From an uncultured Collinsella sp. (lineage in GTDB: Bacteria > Actinomycetota > Coriobacteriia > Coriobacteriales > Coriobacteriaceae): DNA of 64,000 nucleotides. The notes below the pieces were generated by a model. It was not told where the DNA came from and searched no databases. It was given only the letters and a program-made list of their open reading frames with translations. The position numbers were made by a program, and so were the translations under genes. Location of the stretch: contig CAUCQW010000008.1 in the NCBI GenBank assembly GCA_958445065.1, forward strand, positions 1 to 64,000, in the 5' to 3' direction. Shown here one piece after another: positions 53,626 through 62,440 of the stretch; the first letter of the stretch is position 1; each line of letters opens with the position of its first letter.

Positions 53626-54450
53626 ATGACCGCGCCGTCTGATTTCAATTTGATTCCTGAGCTCGATGCCACGCTCGTTTTCCGCGTGGCCTACGATGGC
53701 TCGTCCTACAGCGGCTTTGCCGAGCAGCCCGGTCAGACGACGGTTGCGGGCGAGTTACGCCGCGCTATCGAGACGCTCCTGCGCCGCCCGATCGACCTGA
53801 CGTGTGCGGGGCGTACCGATGCCGGCGTGCATGCGGTGGCACAGTTCATCAGCGTGCCCGTAACGGACGCTGAGTTGGCTTTGACGCGCCGTAGGTGGCT
53901 GAGGGCTATGGATGCCCTCCTGCCCAAAGATATCGCCATAAACGAGGTCTACAAGGCCCGTAAAGGCTTTTCTGCACGCTTTGATGCGCGTTCCCGTACG
54001 TATACATACCGTATTGCCGATCGCGACGCGCGCCCTGTGCTTTCGCGCGGTGCGGTGTGGTGGCATCGCTACTCATTGGATGTTGAGGCGATGTCTGCGG
54101 CCTGTCCCGCGCTGCTGGGCGAGCAGGACTTCAAGAGCTTTTGCAAGGTGGCGTCTGCTGTGGGCAAGCCCACGCACCGCTGCGTGATGCGTGCCGAGTT
54201 TGGCCATGAGGTTGCGTTTGGCGAGGACATCCTGACGTTTACCATCGAGGGCAATGCGTTTCTGCATTCGATGGTCCGCACGATCGTGGGCACGCTTGTC
54301 GAGATTGGCATGCATCGCCGTGAACCCGAGTGGATGCGCGAGGTCATCGATGCTTGCGACCGTACCGCTGCGGGCCCCACGGCTCCTGCCTGCGGCCTTA
54401 CGTTTATGGGCGTGGATTACGATCCCGCCGAGCTTGTCGTGCTCGACTAG
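53626..54450 (+). CDS. truA: tRNA pseudouridine synthase A
   Basis: The 274-residue protein has VAYDGSSYSGFAEQPGQTTV and the catalytic aspartate in AGRTDAGVHA (near residue 57), plus FLHSMVRTIVGTL. TruA makes pseudouridine at tRNA positions 38-40. GGGAG precedes ATG 53626. It starts 36 nt after the rplQ terminator, which often precedes truA in actinobacteria. Up to 54611 only a small hairpin (54459-54477) is seen. Confidence 0.95.
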   Translation: MTAPSDFNLIPELDATLVFRVAYDGSSYSGFAEQPGQTTVAGELRRAIETLLRRPIDLTCAGRTDAGVHAVAQFISVPVTDAELALTRRRWLRAMDALLPKDIAINEVYKARKGFSARFDARSRTYTYRIADRDARPVLSRGAVWWHRYSLDVEAMSAACPALLGEQDFKSFCKVASAVGKPTHRCVMRAEFGHEVAFGEDILTFTIEGNAFLHSMVRTIVGTLVEIGMHRREPEWMREVIDACDRTAAGPTAPACGLTFMGVDYDPAELVVLD

Positions 54451-54611
54451 GGGAGGGCTCGACGCGTCGTGCGTCGACACCCGTCATCTGTGGGCTGCGC
54501 GTGTGCAACATCTGTTCTTGGCGTGCAATACAACCGGTGTCTCATTGCTTTTATTGCCGGGGTGTACCATGAACCACGGTTTGGTTCATTGCTGTCGAGA
54601 GGACGGATAAC

Positions 54612-55652
54612 TTGGTTCGACGTGGCTCGCATCCGCGACTTTCGGTGATCCTTGTGGTAGAAGGTTCGCCCAGCTATGCGATGCGTGCGCTCGAGAGTAT
54701 CCAGAACCAAGACCTCTACGATTTGCAGATTGTCGTTGTCTGCCGCGATGCTGCGCCCGGTGTGCGCCATTCGCTTCAAGTTGCTGCCGACAGAGACATC
54801 CATATTGATTTGATTGACGTCGAGGACTCGAAGTGCGGTGCTTGTCTTCGTGCCGGTTTTGCTGCCTCGCGTGGCTCTCAAATCATCGCTATGAACGCCG
54901 ATGAGTGGTTTGCTCCGCAGTCCCTTTCCAAGATGGTCGATATCGCGTGCGATACTACGGCAGACATAGTGCTCCCCACGGTGTCGCTCGACCGCTATGA
55001 TGCACATCGAGAGCGCCATTCGCGCGTCTTGGATGCTGCTCATATTTCCATTGATAGCAAATCCTCGATGGTGACCGGGCTGCCCCAGTTGATTTTAGGC
55101 GGCTTGGTTGCTCAAGTCTCTGGCGTGATGTATAGCCGTCCGCTGTTTGAGGCATGCCTGTCGCGTGGCAAGGCGTACCGTACGGTTGAGTTTATGGCTT
55201 ATGCGCTCTCGCAGGCACGATTCGTGTACGGCTGCGGCGACGCTTGTTTCCACGCGGTGGCACCTAAGCTTACAGATGCCTTTGATCCCACCATGTATGC
55301 CAGGATATCCGATGACACTCGAGCGCTCGACGAGCTTGCGGACTCACTCTCGGAAGCAGATAGCGGTGGTCGGCTCAAGCTGGCAAGCCAGAAGTTCTAC
55401 TTTGCCGGACTGGTCGCCTGCATCGAGAATTTGTGTCTGAGCCCGCATGGGGTGTCGTCAATCGAGCGTTCCGCCCGTATGCGTGATATGCTCGAGGCGC
55501 CTCGAACCCGTCAGATGGTCGCCGCGCTCAAGGATAACCATCGGGGGCTCGGTCTGTTGTTTGGGCCGATCGCCAGCGCCAAGCCCGCGCGCTGCGTGAT
55601 GTGTACGCATCTGGCAGCTTTTCTTAACCGGATGGGCGCAAAAACCGCCTAA
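54612..55652 (+). CDS. Family 2-like glycosyltransferase
   Basis: The 346-residue protein begins PRLSVILVVEGSPSYAMRALESIQNQ, the start of a GT-A family 2 domain. It has AASRGSQIIAMNADEW, where NADEW takes the place of the DxD metal-binding motif. The second half has less common sequence and no membrane segment. It may transfer a sugar to a cell-surface polymer. No cell-wall genes are adjacent except the PBP downstream. The start is TTG at 54612 after GAGAGGA. Confidence 0.7.
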   Translation: MVRRGSHPRLSVILVVEGSPSYAMRALESIQNQDLYDLQIVVVCRDAAPGVRHSLQVAADRDIHIDLIDVEDSKCGACLRAGFAASRGSQIIAMNADEWFAPQSLSKMVDIACDTTADIVLPTVSLDRYDAHRERHSRVLDAAHISIDSKSSMVTGLPQLILGGLVAQVSGVMYSRPLFEACLSRGKAYRTVEFMAYALSQARFVYGCGDACFHAVAPKLTDAFDPTMYARISDDTRALDELADSLSEADSGGRLKLASQKFYFAGLVACIENLCLSPHGVSSIERSARMRDMLEAPRTRQMVAALKDNHRGLGLLFGPIASAKPARCVMCTHLAAFLNRMGAKTA

Positions 55653-55662
55653 ACGGCTCATC

Positions 55663-55692
55663 TCGAAACAAATTTGCATAGAATTGTTTCGA
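55663..55692. promoter_or_regulatory. Dyad between the glycosyltransferase and argR
   Basis: TCGAAACAA (55663-55671) and TTGTTTCGA (55684-55692) are a perfect 9-bp inverted repeat with a 12-bp centre, 93 bp before argR. It may be an operator, possibly for ArgR itself, but it does not resemble the ARG box (AATGAATAATTATTCAT type) closely. Confidence 0.35.
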
Positions 55693-55784
55693 AATGCGTT
55701 CTTATACACAAAAGCCTTCAAATAGCGTTAAACTATTCAATCACTGATTGATTGTCTCCGCCATCTTTTGGAGAGAGGGTTTGT

Positions 55785-56222
55785 ATGGCTAAAAAACGCA
55801 ATGGGCGCCAGGATGCCATTAGAGATATTGTGCGCAATAAGGACGTCCGCACGCAGCGCGTGCTGGTCGATGAGCTCCGCGCTATGGGCTTTGATTGCAC
55901 GCAGGCGACTGTCTCTCGCGATATTGCCGATATGGGGCTGCGTAAGCTCCCTGAGGGCATCTATGTTCTGGCAGAGGACCTGCACCTGCAGCGTATGGTT
56001 TCCGAGCTCGTAACGGGCGTTCTGCGCACCGATAATCTGGTTATGATCAAGGCTCAGCCTGGCACGGCTTCCGGCATCGCCGCCGCCGTTGATGCGGCAG
56101 AGCTGCCCGATGTGCTTGGCTCGCTTGCCGGCAACGATACGATTTTGGTTATTGCCCAGACGGCCGAGGACGGCGAGCGTCTTGAGGCGCTGATCAATAA
56201 GCTGAGCAATTCTCGCAAGTAG
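55785..56222 (+). CDS. argR: Arginine repressor
   Basis: This 145-residue protein is a complete ArgR. It has an N-terminal winged helix (RQDAIRDIVRNKDVRTQRVL, CTQATVSRDIADMGLRK). The C-terminal oligomerisation and arginine-binding domain contains KAQPGTASGIAAAVDAAE and GNDTILVIAQT with the acidic residues of the arginine pocket. It senses arginine and represses arginine biosynthesis or regulates its catabolism. No arginine gene is next to it. GGAGAGAGGG precedes ATG 55785. Confidence 0.93.
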   Translation: MAKKRNGRQDAIRDIVRNKDVRTQRVLVDELRAMGFDCTQATVSRDIADMGLRKLPEGIYVLAEDLHLQRMVSELVTGVLRTDNLVMIKAQPGTASGIAAAVDAAELPDVLGSLAGNDTILVIAQTAEDGERLEALINKLSNSRK

Positions 56223-56272
56223 GCGTGCGGGTCGTGCGCTCGGCACTGTGTGCGTGACATAGTGGCTTGTAA

Positions 56273-56307
56273 GGGGTATCGACGTTGGTCGGTACCCCCT
56301 TTTTTTG
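56273..56307 (+). terminator. Terminator of argR
   Basis: GGGGTA (56273-56278) pairs with TACCCC (56293-56298) with an inner GAC/GTC and is followed by a run of seven or more T. Confidence 0.88.
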
Positions 56308-56349
56308 TTTGCCGGTATAAAGACCGCCCACCAGGTCGCTTTAAACTAA

Positions 56350-56388
56350 AAGGCCCCCGAGCAGTTTAATAAGCTGCTCGGGGGCCTT
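56350..56388 (-). terminator. Terminator of the PBP gene
   Basis: Perfect 15-bp arms at 56350-56364 and 56374-56388. Read on the minus strand the stem is followed by TTTTAGTTT, fitting the end of the penicillin-binding-protein gene 22 nt upstream. Confidence 0.88.
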
Positions 56389-56410
56389 GTTGCTTATGGC
56401 CGGATGATTT

Positions 56411-58627
56411 CTAGCCGACCGTATCGTCAGGCGTGGGCGAGGGGTCGGGAGTAGGCGTAGGCGTAGGCGTAGGCGTAGGCGTAGGCGTAGGCGTGCCGCC
56501 ATCGCCGCCGGTCGAACCACCAGTTGAGCCGCCCGTCGAGCCACCGGTCGTACCGGTGCCGCCGGTGGTGTCGCCACCCGTGGTCTCGGTGGTCGTGGTC
56601 GTCGTGGTAGTCGTTGTGGTAGTTTCCTCTTCGTCCTCGTTCTCGTCCTTGTCGTCGTTCTCCGTCTTCTTGGCGTTGTTGGTGCCGTAGAACTTCCAGA
56701 CGCTGTTGTTCTTGTAGGTGGGCGCCGTTCCGGTCGCAAACTCCTCGCGCTCGGTACCGGTCAGAACGGTGTTCATAAACCGCTTAAAGACAGGCAGGTT
56801 GGTGCTGTCGCCCAGCAGGTCCGTGCCGTATTTTTGGATGGGGATCTCACCTGCGGAATAGCCGGTCCACAGGGCGCACGCCAGCTGCGGGGTATAGCCG
56901 CAGAACCACAGGTTGGTGGTGTTGTCGGTGGTGCCCGTTTTGCCGGCATAGGGCTGGTTGACGCTCAAGGCGCCGGCAGCACCCGTACCGCTGCCCTGCA
57001 TGACGCCGGACAGAACATCGGTGACCGCGGCGGCCTCGCCCTCGGTAAGCACCTGTGAGGGATTGTCCGTGTGCTGGTACAGCACCGAACCGGTACGAGA
57101 GTCAATCTCGGTGATGGCGATCGGCTGGCGATAGTAGCCGCCGTTGGCAAACGTCGCGTAGGCGGCGGCCATCTCGAGCGGCGAGATCGAGCCGGTGCCG
57201 AGCGTCATGACGGGAACGTCCTCGATGTTGTCCTTGGCGGGATCGATGCCGAGCTTTTTGACGAGCGAGATGATCTTGCTGTTGCCGACGGCTTCCGCCA
57301 CCTGGATGTAGCCGGTGTTGGAGGAGTATGCCGTCGCCTGCTTAAGCGTGATGTTGCCATAGCTATGGTTGGCGTAGTTTTGGACCTCGGTCGTGGTGCC
57401 CTTGGCCTTGAGCGGCGAGTTGCAGTTGAGGGTGACGTTGGGGTTCATGCCGTTTTGGATGGCAGTTGCCAGCGTAAAGGCCTTAAAGGTGGAGCCGACG
57501 GGACGCTTGGCCGTGGCATGGTTTACGTGGTTCTCGTCGGCGTTGTAGTCATAGCCGCCCACCATGCACTTGATGTAGCCGGTCTTGGGGTCGACGACGA
57601 CCATGCCCATGTCCAGGCCGTCGAGCGAGAGCGTGTCGAGCTGCTCGCGGACGGCATTCTCTGCCACCTGCTGCATCGTGGGGTCGATGGTGGTCTTGAC
57701 GGTCAAGCCGCCCTTAAAGAGCACGTCGGTCGAGAACTCCTGCTCCAGCAGCTGCTTAACATAGGCGACAAAGTAGGGCTGCGAGTATACGTCGACGCCG
57801 CTGCCCGAGATTTCGGTCACGTTGAGGGTGATGGGCTCGGCCTGTGCGGCATCGTGCTCCTCCTGCGTGATGTGGCCCAGGCGCAACATGTTGTCAAGGA
57901 CCTTGTTGCGACGGGACAGCGCCAGGTCGGGGTTGACCGTGGGGTCGTACTGCGAGGGCGAGTTGGGAAGGCCGATGAGCAGCGCGGCCTCGCTCAGGGT
58001 GAGGTCGGCGGCGCTCTTGGACAGGTAGGTCTCGGCGGCGGCCTCAATACCGTAGGCGCCGTGACCGTAATAGATGGTGTTGAGGTACATCATGAGGATC
58101 TCGTCTTTGGAGTACATGTCCTCCATCTTGACGGCGATGTAGGCCTCGCGCACTTTACGCTCGATGGTCGAGTCGAACTGCTCCTCCTGCAGGATGGTGT
58201 TGCGCACCAGCTGCTGGGTGATAGTCGAGGCGCCTTCGTGTCCGCCGCCGAGGGTTGCCACCGCAGCACGCGCGATACCCCACAGGTCGATACCGCCGTG
58301 CTCGTAGAAGCGCTCGTCCTCGACGTCAACGGTGCCCTGCAGCACGTAGGGGGAGACCTCGTCCTTGGTGATGGACTTGCGGTTTTGCGTGTAGAAGCTC
58401 GCGATCTTGTTGCCGTTGCAGTCGACGATCTCGGTGGGCTCGCTCACCAGATACGCGTTGGCGTCGGTGTAGTCGGGCAGATCGGACAGCCAGCGGTTGA
58501 CGTTGCCGACCATGCCGATGCCAAATGCCACGCCCGCAATCAGCAGAAAGCCCAAAAACGAGAGCAGGATTATGGGCAGGGCATGCGTCTTTGAACGGCT
58601 GCGTCCCTGTCGTTGGCGAGGACCCAT
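56411..58627 (-). CDS. Class A penicillin-binding protein (bifunctional transglycosylase/transpeptidase)
   Basis: The 738-residue protein has one N-terminal membrane segment (ALPIILLSFLGFLLIAGVAF, residues 18-38). A GT51 transglycosylase domain follows (VEDERFYEHGGID, GASTITQQLVRN). The transpeptidase domain has SxxK at GSTFKAF, SxN at YSSNTG and KTGTT. It makes and cross-links peptidoglycan outside the membrane. The last about 90 residues are low complexity: an acidic stretch, a run of threonines, TGG repeats and a TP repeat of seven or more units. The start at 58627 is set by GGAGG eight nt upstream. A longer frame to 58750 adds no membrane feature. Confidence 0.93.
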   Translation of the reverse strand: MGPRQRQGRSRSKTHALPIILLSFLGFLLIAGVAFGIGMVGNVNRWLSDLPDYTDANAYLVSEPTEIVDCNGNKIASFYTQNRKSITKDEVSPYVLQGTVDVEDERFYEHGGIDLWGIARAAVATLGGGHEGASTITQQLVRNTILQEEQFDSTIERKVREAYIAVKMEDMYSKDEILMMYLNTIYYGHGAYGIEAAAETYLSKSAADLTLSEAALLIGLPNSPSQYDPTVNPDLALSRRNKVLDNMLRLGHITQEEHDAAQAEPITLNVTEISGSGVDVYSQPYFVAYVKQLLEQEFSTDVLFKGGLTVKTTIDPTMQQVAENAVREQLDTLSLDGLDMGMVVVDPKTGYIKCMVGGYDYNADENHVNHATAKRPVGSTFKAFTLATAIQNGMNPNVTLNCNSPLKAKGTTTEVQNYANHSYGNITLKQATAYSSNTGYIQVAEAVGNSKIISLVKKLGIDPAKDNIEDVPVMTLGTGSISPLEMAAAYATFANGGYYRQPIAITEIDSRTGSVLYQHTDNPSQVLTEGEAAAVTDVLSGVMQGSGTGAAGALSVNQPYAGKTGTTDNTTNLWFCGYTPQLACALWTGYSAGEIPIQKYGTDLLGDSTNLPVFKRFMNTVLTGTEREEFATGTAPTYKNNSVWKFYGTNNAKKTENDDKDENEDEEETTTTTTTTTTTTETTGGDTTGGTGTTGGSTGGSTGGSTGGDGGTPTPTPTPTPTPTPTPDPSPTPDDTVG
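56451..56492. repeat. Hexamer microsatellite in the PBP gene
   Basis: GTAGGC is repeated seven times in register, encoding alternating threonine-proline pairs in the C-terminal tail of the PBP. The copy number can change by slippage without frameshift, in steps of two residues. Confidence 0.9.
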
Positions 58628-58789
58628 ATATTGACCTCCAGGTATGTCGTGCCGGACGGTGGATGTGCCGTCGGGGCAGGATGGACATAAGTTATTACAC
58701 GATAAACCAAACGGGGCGCGCGATGCCTCGTGTATGCTGGAAGACGGCATTTTTCAGAGTGAATGCATACCTTGGTAAGGAGTTTGTCG

Positions 58790-60748
58790 ATGGCGATTCG
58801 GACGATGGGGCCGAGCAGACAATACGAGACTGGATTGGATGCTGCCGGCACGGCGCTGCCCGAGCTGCTGGCGCCGGCGGGCGGGCTCGACCAGATGCTT
58901 GCGGCCATCGCCGCGGGTGCCGATGCCATCTATGCGGGGTTGGGCGGCTTTAACGCCCGTGTGAGCGCCCATGGCTTTACGGATGACGAGTTTGCGCGCG
59001 GCTGCGCCGTGGCGCATGCCCATGGCGTGCGTGTGTACGTGACGCTCAACGTGTTCGTGTTTGACGATGAGTTGTCCGACGCGGTGGCGTTGGGAGCTCA
59101 TGCGCTGGGGCTGGGCGCCGATGCTCTGATTGTCGCCGATGCCGGGTTGGCCTGCGCGCTGCGCGCGGCGATTCCCGGGGTCGAGATTCACCTGTCCACG
59201 CAGGCGGGCGTTCATAGCGAAGGTGCCGTGCGGCTTGCCACCGATGAGCTGGGGGTTGAGCGCGTGACGACGGCACGCGAGCTGACGGTCGACGAGATTG
59301 CGGCGCTATGTGCCACGGGCGTGCCCATCGAGGTATTCTGCCACGGTGCGATTTGCATCGGATATTCGGGGGCGTGCGAGTTCTCGGCCCTGCGGCGTGG
59401 GCGCTCTGCGATGCGCGGTGATTGCACACAGCCGTGCCGTCTGGCGTACGACCTAGTGGACGAGGCGGGACAGAGCGTTGTCGCCGTCGAGGGAGATCGC
59501 CTGCTGTGTCCGCGCGACTATCTGGGTATTGCGCATCTGCCCGAGCTTGTAGATGCTGGCGTGGCGTCGCTCAAGATCGAGGGGCGCATGAAGAACCCCG
59601 ATTACGTATTCAACGTGGTGCGGGTGTGGCGCCGGGCACTCGATATGCTGTGCGACGGCGCGTGGAACCCCGGTGCCGTGGAAGAGCTTGAGCGCGAGCT
59701 GGGCCGGTCGTTTAACCGTGGGTTTACCGACGCGTATCTGCGGGGGCGTTCGGGCGACGAGCTTATGAGCTTTGAGCGCGCAATTAACCAGGGCGTGCGC
59801 GTGGGACGCTTGGTCGCTGTGGGCCACGAAGAGGTGACCGTTGAGCTCGACGCCGCCGTGGCGGCGGGTGACACGCTCGAGATTCGGTTCTATCCGGGTG
59901 TCGACGCGCGTCCCGATGTGCCCAAGCGCTGGCCGCAGGTGCCCTGCCCGGTGGATGCCGCAGCGGGGAAGCGCGTCGTCGTGCATTGCAAGCGTAAGGT
60001 GGACACGGGCTGCGAGGTGTACCTGATTCGCAGCGCCGGCGTGTTGAATCAGTCGGCGGCGGTGTTGGAGCGCATGCGGGCCGAGGCGAATGCGATTGCG
60101 CCCGTTGCACGTGCCGTTGAGGTGCTGCCCTTTGAGGACGTTGCGGTGGATGGCGGTGCGTCGACGGAGTTGGTGGAGTGCGCGGTTCCCACTCGCATGA
60201 TTTTTGCTTGGCAGCTGATGGATGCCGACCCGCGCGGAGAACTCGATTTGTCCGACGCCGTTGTGGTGCTTGACGAGGTGTGCCGCACGGGTGACGCTGG
60301 CCAGACCCGCTCACTGATGCAGCGTGCCGGGCGCGTCGTCTGCCGCAACCTGGGACAGGTGGTGATCGCTCGCGAGCTAGGCGTGACGTTTGACGTGGCG
60401 GCGCCGGTGTTCTGCGCGAATCGGGCCACGCTTGCCTGGCTGCGCGGACTCGGTGCGGGGCGGGTGTACTTGCCGGCCGAGTTGCTCGGCAATGATGCGG
60501 GGCGTATTGCCGAACTGACGGCCGAACCAGGTGTTCTGGGCCCTGTCGACGCCGACCGTCCCGAGCTTATGGTGTGCGAGCACTGCCTGCTGACCGCCGA
60601 GGGCGTCTGCGCTACCGATGCGACGGGACAGGTTCGTTGCCGCGACTGCTCGCGCCGTCAGCAAACGCGCTATTTAGTTGAACGTGACGGTACGCGTCTG
60701 CCGGTCGCCGTTGACGCGTGCGGCAGGACGAGGATTTTCCTGTCGTAG
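58790..60748 (+). CDS. U32-family protein, short form
   Basis: The 652-residue paralogue of the gene at 3853 begins ELLAPAGGLDQMLAAIAAGA. It has the cysteine regions HGAICIGYSGAC and RGDCTQPCRLAYDL, a middle domain with the phrase SLKIEGRMKNPDYV, and C-terminal CEHCLL and CRDCSRR. Family members take part in tRNA or rRNA hydroxylation. AAGGAG precedes ATG 58790. It is divergent from the PBP gene with a 162-bp gap in which no clear promoter is seen. It ends 96 nt before tyrS and may share its transcript. Confidence 0.85.
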   Translation: MAIRTMGPSRQYETGLDAAGTALPELLAPAGGLDQMLAAIAAGADAIYAGLGGFNARVSAHGFTDDEFARGCAVAHAHGVRVYVTLNVFVFDDELSDAVALGAHALGLGADALIVADAGLACALRAAIPGVEIHLSTQAGVHSEGAVRLATDELGVERVTTARELTVDEIAALCATGVPIEVFCHGAICIGYSGACEFSALRRGRSAMRGDCTQPCRLAYDLVDEAGQSVVAVEGDRLLCPRDYLGIAHLPELVDAGVASLKIEGRMKNPDYVFNVVRVWRRALDMLCDGAWNPGAVEELERELGRSFNRGFTDAYLRGRSGDELMSFERAINQGVRVGRLVAVGHEEVTVELDAAVAAGDTLEIRFYPGVDARPDVPKRWPQVPCPVDAAAGKRVVVHCKRKVDTGCEVYLIRSAGVLNQSAAVLERMRAEANAIAPVARAVEVLPFEDVAVDGGASTELVECAVPTRMIFAWQLMDADPRGELDLSDAVVVLDEVCRTGDAGQTRSLMQRAGRVVCRNLGQVVIARELGVTFDVAAPVFCANRATLAWLRGLGAGRVYLPAELLGNDAGRIAELTAEPGVLGPVDADRPELMVCEHCLLTAEGVCATDATGQVRCRDCSRRQQTRYLVERDGTRLPVAVDACGRTRIFLS

Positions 60749-60767
60749 GTGCCGCGTCGCGTCAGTT

Positions 60768-60776
60768 TGTTATCAT
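60768..60776 (+). promoter_or_regulatory. Extended -10 promoter before tyrS
   Basis: TGTTATCAT is an extended -10 element 68 bp before the tyrS start. The leader holds a small hairpin (AGCACC/GGGTGCT, about 60798-60824). It has no T-box signature. Confidence 0.45.
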
Positions 60777-60844
60777 ATGAGAGTTTATGGACTTCCAGCA
60801 CCGCCGTATCCGGTGAGGGTGCTATAGCAAAAGGAGGATACCCA

Positions 60845-62056
60845 ATGCTGTCTGTTGACGAGCAAATGCGTATCATCACCTCGGGCGCTGCCCAAATCGT
60901 TCCCGAGGCCGACCTTCGCAAGAAGCTTGAGAAGGGCGAGCCCCTCAACATCAAGCTCGGCGTCGACCCCACCAGCCCCGACCTGCACCTGGGCCACGCC
61001 GTGCCGCTGCGCAAGATGCGCCAGTTCCAGGACCTGGGCCACAACGTTACCCTTATCATCGGCAACGGCACCGCGCTGATCGGCGACCCCTCGGGCAAGA
61101 ATTCCACCCGTCCGCAGCTTTCGCAGGAGCAGATTGAGGCCAATGCCGAGACCTATGTGAGCCAGGCCATGAAGATCCTGGATCCCGAGAAGACCACCAT
61201 CGTGCACAACGGTGACTGGATCTTGTCGATGGATCTGGCCGGTCTGCTGCAGGTGTGCTCCAAGTTCACCGTCGCCCGCATTCTTGAGCGCGATGACTTT
61301 ACCAAGCGCTACCAGTCTCAGACGCCGATCGCCCTGCATGAGTTCCTGTATCCCGTGATGCAGGCTTTCGACTCCGTGCAGATCAAGGCCGACGTGGAGA
61401 TGGGCGGCACCGATCAGCTCTTCAACCTGCTCGCCGGCCGCGAGCTCATGGAGAAGATGGGTATGGAGCCGCAGATTGCGCTCACCATGCCACTGCTTGA
61501 GGGCACCGACGGTGTGCGCAAGATGTCCAAGTCCTATGGTAACTACATCGGCCTGACCGACGCTCCCAAGGATATGTTTGGCAAGACCATGTCCATCCCC
61601 GACGAGATGATCGGCAAGTACTATCGTCTGGCCAGCTCGCTCACCCCGGCCGAGGTCGACAAGATCGACGCCGCCCTGGCCGATGGTTCTGCCGACCCCT
61701 ACGAGCTCAAGCGCGCTCTGGGTCGCGACCTGTGCGACACCTACCACGGCGCCGGCGCCGGCGACGAGGCTCAGGCCGAGTTCGACCGCGTATTCAAGGA
61801 GGGCCAGCTCGCCGACTTCCCCGAGAAGCACGTTGAGCTGACCGTCAACGACGAGGGCCAGATCTACCTCGCCGGCCTGCTCAAGGATTTGGGTCTTTCG
61901 GCGAGCGCCGGCCAGGCCCGTCGCGACATCGACGGCGGCGGCGTCAAGATCAACGGCAAGGCCGTGGCTCCCAAGAGCTACAACATCGATCCCAGCGCCC
62001 TCAAGCTGGGCGACACCCTCTCCGTGGGCAAGCGCAAGGGCTTCAAGTTGATTTAG
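60845..62056 (+). CDS. tyrS: Tyrosyl-tRNA synthetase
   Basis: The 403-residue class I synthetase has HLGHAVPLRK (HIGH motif) near residue 45 and KMSKS near 227, with the C-terminal S4-like domain (ASAGQARRDIDGGGVKINGK). It belongs to the TyrZ-like branch by its motif context. It joins tyrosine to tRNA-Tyr. AAAGGAGGA sits before ATG 60845. A near-perfect hairpin (CCGCCGTTC/GAACGGCGG at 62059-62080) follows the stop. Confidence 0.96.
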   Translation: MLSVDEQMRIITSGAAQIVPEADLRKKLEKGEPLNIKLGVDPTSPDLHLGHAVPLRKMRQFQDLGHNVTLIIGNGTALIGDPSGKNSTRPQLSQEQIEANAETYVSQAMKILDPEKTTIVHNGDWILSMDLAGLLQVCSKFTVARILERDDFTKRYQSQTPIALHEFLYPVMQAFDSVQIKADVEMGGTDQLFNLLAGRELMEKMGMEPQIALTMPLLEGTDGVRKMSKSYGNYIGLTDAPKDMFGKTMSIPDEMIGKYYRLASSLTPAEVDKIDAALADGSADPYELKRALGRDLCDTYHGAGAGDEAQAEFDRVFKEGQLADFPEKHVELTVNDEGQIYLAGLLKDLGLSASAGQARRDIDGGGVKINGKAVAPKSYNIDPSALKLGDTLSVGKRKGFKLI

Positions 62057-62095
62057 TTCCGCCGTTCTAACGAACGGCGGACCGGCCGACGCTGC

Positions 62096-62194
62096 GCGGG
62101 CCGCATTTGGACAATCTGACGTTCAACTTCAAGGGCGCGACCAGAAGGTCAGCGCCCTTTCGTTTCACGTCACCTTGTCTCAAATGCGGCCCGC
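62096..62194. repeat. 99-bp imperfect palindrome after tyrS
   Basis: The outer arms are 62096-62114 and 62175-62194 (GCGGGCCGCATTTG paired fully, then a bulge and GACAA/TTGTC). Inner pairs TGACGT/ACGTCA and AGGGCGC/GCGCCCT lead to the core GACC-AGAA-GGTC at 62139-62150. It has the same design as the palindrome at 49935-50020. The inner stem is followed by TTTCG, so it may also terminate tyrS. Confidence 0.8.
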
Positions 62195-62440
62195 TCGCTG
62201 TCGTTGCCAAAACATCGGCGCTTCCGTTGTTGGCACTTTGGGACGTTCCTTCTGTGCCGGCACTTTGGGACAATCCTTGCCATTAATGCAAAGCAACCTG
62301 TCCCCATTGCGTCAAGCGGCGTGTGCCGTTAAGCGGAGAGGCGCATTGTTGACCCATCGTTTGGGCATACAATGGCTATTGGCTTGCTGCGGTGAAGGTT
62401 TGTCCGCTCCGCAGCTTTTTCTACGGTTAAAGGAGTATGT
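62195..62440. other. Intergenic stretch before adenine deaminase
   Basis: This region holds two 27-bp repeat units (listed separately) and the ribosome binding site AAAGGAG before the deaminase. No clear gene or strong promoter is seen. TTGTTG and TACAAT near 62347-62372 may form a promoter. Confidence 0.45.
62237..62290. repeat. 27-bp tandem repeat, two units
   Basis: Units 62237-62263 and 62264-62290 begin TTTGGGAC and resemble the units at 612-690 (TTTGGGACGTTCCTT core). Confidence 0.65.

Noticed and set aside
60749..60844. T-box leader before tyrS
   Set aside because: The leader is under 100 nt and lacks the TGGN antiterminator bulge and specifier loop.
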